This document shows, piece after piece, positions 62,761 through 64,000 of a stretch of 64,000 nt of DNA; positions within the stretch are counted from its first letter, which is position 1; each line of letters opens with the position of its first letter. The stretch lies in contig NZ_CP101833.1 of assembly GCF_024498355.1 (NCBI RefSeq), positions 1,531,001 to 1,595,000 on the forward strand, read 5' to 3'. A program made the position numbers and the translations under genes. Source of the DNA: Bacillus pumilus. GTDB taxonomy: Bacteria; Bacillota; Bacilli; Bacillales; Bacillaceae. The notes beneath the pieces were generated by a model. The model made no database searches and had not been told where the DNA came from. It worked only from the letters and a program-made list of their open reading frames with translations.

Positions 62761-64000
62761 ATGGGACAAGAGAAACATGTCTTCACCATAGACTGGGCTG
62801 GACGTCAACTGACAGTTGAAACTGGCCAGCTTGCAAAGCAAGCAAACGGAGCGGTCCTCGTACGCTACGGGGATACGGCTGTGCTTAGCTCAGCAACCGC
62901 TTCTAAAGAACCTAAACCGCTTGATTTTTTCCCGCTCACTGTGAACTACGAAGAAAGATTATATGCAGTAGGTAAAATTCCTGGTGGCTTCATTAAAAGA
63001 GAAGGACGCCCAAGTGAAAAGGCAATCCTTGCGAGCCGCTTAATTGACAGACCAATTCGTCCATTATTTGCAGATGGATTTAGAAACGAAGTACAGGTCA
63101 TTAGTATTGTCATGAGTGTGGATCAAAATTGTTCATCTGAAATGGCTGCAATGTTTGGCTCATCTTTAGCATTATGTGTGTCTGACATTCCATTTGAGGG
63201 ACCAATCGCTGGCGTTACAGTAGGACGAGTTGATGGCAAACTGATCATCAACCCAAATGTTGATCAGCTTGAACAAAGCGACATCAACCTTGTTGTGGCT
63301 GGAACAAAAGATGCGATCAACATGGTAGAGGCTGGTGCAGATGAAGTGCCAGAAGAAACGATGCTTGAAGCCATCATGTACGGTCATCAAGAGATCAAAC
63401 GCTTAATCGAATTCCAAGAAGAAATTGTCAAGGCAGTCGGTAAAGAAAAAATCGATATTCCTTTATATGAAGTGGATCAAACGTTAGCAGAAGAAGTAAA
63501 AGAACTTGCTGAAGCTGATCTGCTGAAAGCGATTCAAGTACATGAGAAGCATGCTCGTGAAGATGCGATCAGTGCTGTGAAAAAAGCTGTTGTTGAAAAA
63601 TTTGAAGAAGAAGAGCGTGGCGAAGCGACGGTCAAACAAGCGAAGGATGTACTAAATAAGCTTGTCAAAAACGAAGTTCGCCGCCTGATCACTGAAGAGA
63701 AAGTACGTCCAGATGGACGCGGTGTAGATCAAATCCGGCCACTTTCTTCAGAAGTAGGACTTCTGCCAAGAACGCACGGTTCAGGATTATTTACGAGAGG
63801 GCAAACACAGGCGCTCAGCATTTGTACATTAGGTGCACTTGGCGATGTACAGATTCTTGATGGTCTAGGTGTTGAAGAATCTAAACGCTTCATGCACCAT
63901 TACAACTTCCCGCAATTCAGTGTTGGTGAGACAGGCCCAATGCGCGGCCCAGGTCGCCGTGAGATCGGACATGGTGCACTAGGTGAACGTGCATTAGAAC
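62761..64000 (+). CDS. pnpA: Polyribonucleotide nucleotidyltransferase (PNPase), 5' part
   Basis: 3'-5' phosphorolytic exoribonuclease of mRNA decay and competence regulation. The frame runs off the end of the window; 413 residues are visible. The first RNase PH domain begins [29 protein letters not shown] and the linker all-alpha domain follow, then the start of the second PH domain with [15 protein letters not shown]. The ATG is about 12 bases after GAGAGGAG. The ~180-base gap upstream holds the rpsO terminator and AT-rich sequence with no certain promoter. Confidence 0.97.
   Translation, partial: MGQEKHVFTIDWAGRQLTVETGQLAKQANGAVLVRYGDTAVLSSATASKEPKPLDFFPLTVNYEERLYAVGKIPGGFIKREGRPSEKAILASRLIDRPIRPLFADGFRNEVQVISIVMSVDQNCSSEMAAMFGSSLALCVSDIPFEGPIAGVTVGRVDGKLIINPNVDQLEQSDINLVVAGTKDAINMVEAGADEVPEETMLEAIMYGHQEIKRLIEFQEEIVKAVGKEKIDIPLYEVDQTLAEEVKELAEADLLKAIQVHEKHAREDAISAVKKAVVEKFEEEERGEATVKQAKDVLNKLVKNEVRRLITEEKVRPDGRGVDQIRPLSSEVGLLPRTHGSGLFTRGQTQALSICTLGALGDVQILDGLGVEESKRFMHHYNFPQFSVGETGPMRGPGRREIGHGALGERALE

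Overview
The window is a continuous stretch of Bacillus chromosome, almost entirely on the + strand. It is very probably from the B. pumilus group (pumilus/safensis/altitudinis): gene order and protein sequences closely follow B. subtilis, with moderate divergence, and an added plant-polysaccharide hydrolase cluster. The species call is inferred from protein resemblance, because no rRNA or other marker is present.

Layout. (1) 1-7686: tail of dprA, then topA, trmFO and the xerC-hslV-hslU-codY operon, closed by a strong terminator. (2) 7928-34449: the long fla/che operon, flgB-flgC-fliE-fliF-fliG-fliH-fliI-fliJ-ylxF-fliK-flgD-flgE-swrD-fliL-fliM-fliY-cheY-fliO-fliP-fliQ-fliR-flhB-flhA-flhF-flhG-cheB-cheA-cheW-cheC-cheD-sigD-swrB. 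It encodes the basal body, rod cap/hook, C-ring switch, type III export gate, chemotaxis signalling core, and sigma-D with its activator at the distal end. (3) 34450-48115: essential housekeeping genes rpsB, tsf, pyrH, frr, uppS, cdsA, dxr, rasP, proS and polC, with several recognisable promoters and intrinsic terminators. (4) 48116-54955: an accessory cluster of four glycoside hydrolases (GH9-CBM3c, GH48, a GH10 with an N-terminal sandwich-like segment, and a secreted GH5 mannanase-like enzyme) lying between polC and rimP, which are adjacent in B. subtilis. (5) 54986-64000: the rimP-nusA-ylxR-ylxQ-infB-ylxP-rbfA-truB-ribC translation/ribosome-maturation operon, preceded by a structured leader with an intrinsic terminator, then rpsO and the 5' part of pnpA.

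The least ordinary part is the hydrolase cluster. GH9, GH48 and GH10 start essentially at the mature domain and have no signal peptide, while the last gene, GH5, has a clear one. Upstream of GH9, the strongest ribosome-binding site drives a 12-codon reading frame with a basic, signal-peptide-like N-region. It ends in a GTGA overlap with a possible GH9 start, which suggests either a lost signal peptide or a coupled leader. The second notable element is the rimP-nusA leader: a predicted three-way RNA junction followed by a terminator, matching the NusA autoregulatory attenuation known in B. subtilis. No CRISPR array, tRNA, rRNA, insertion sequence or prophage was seen.
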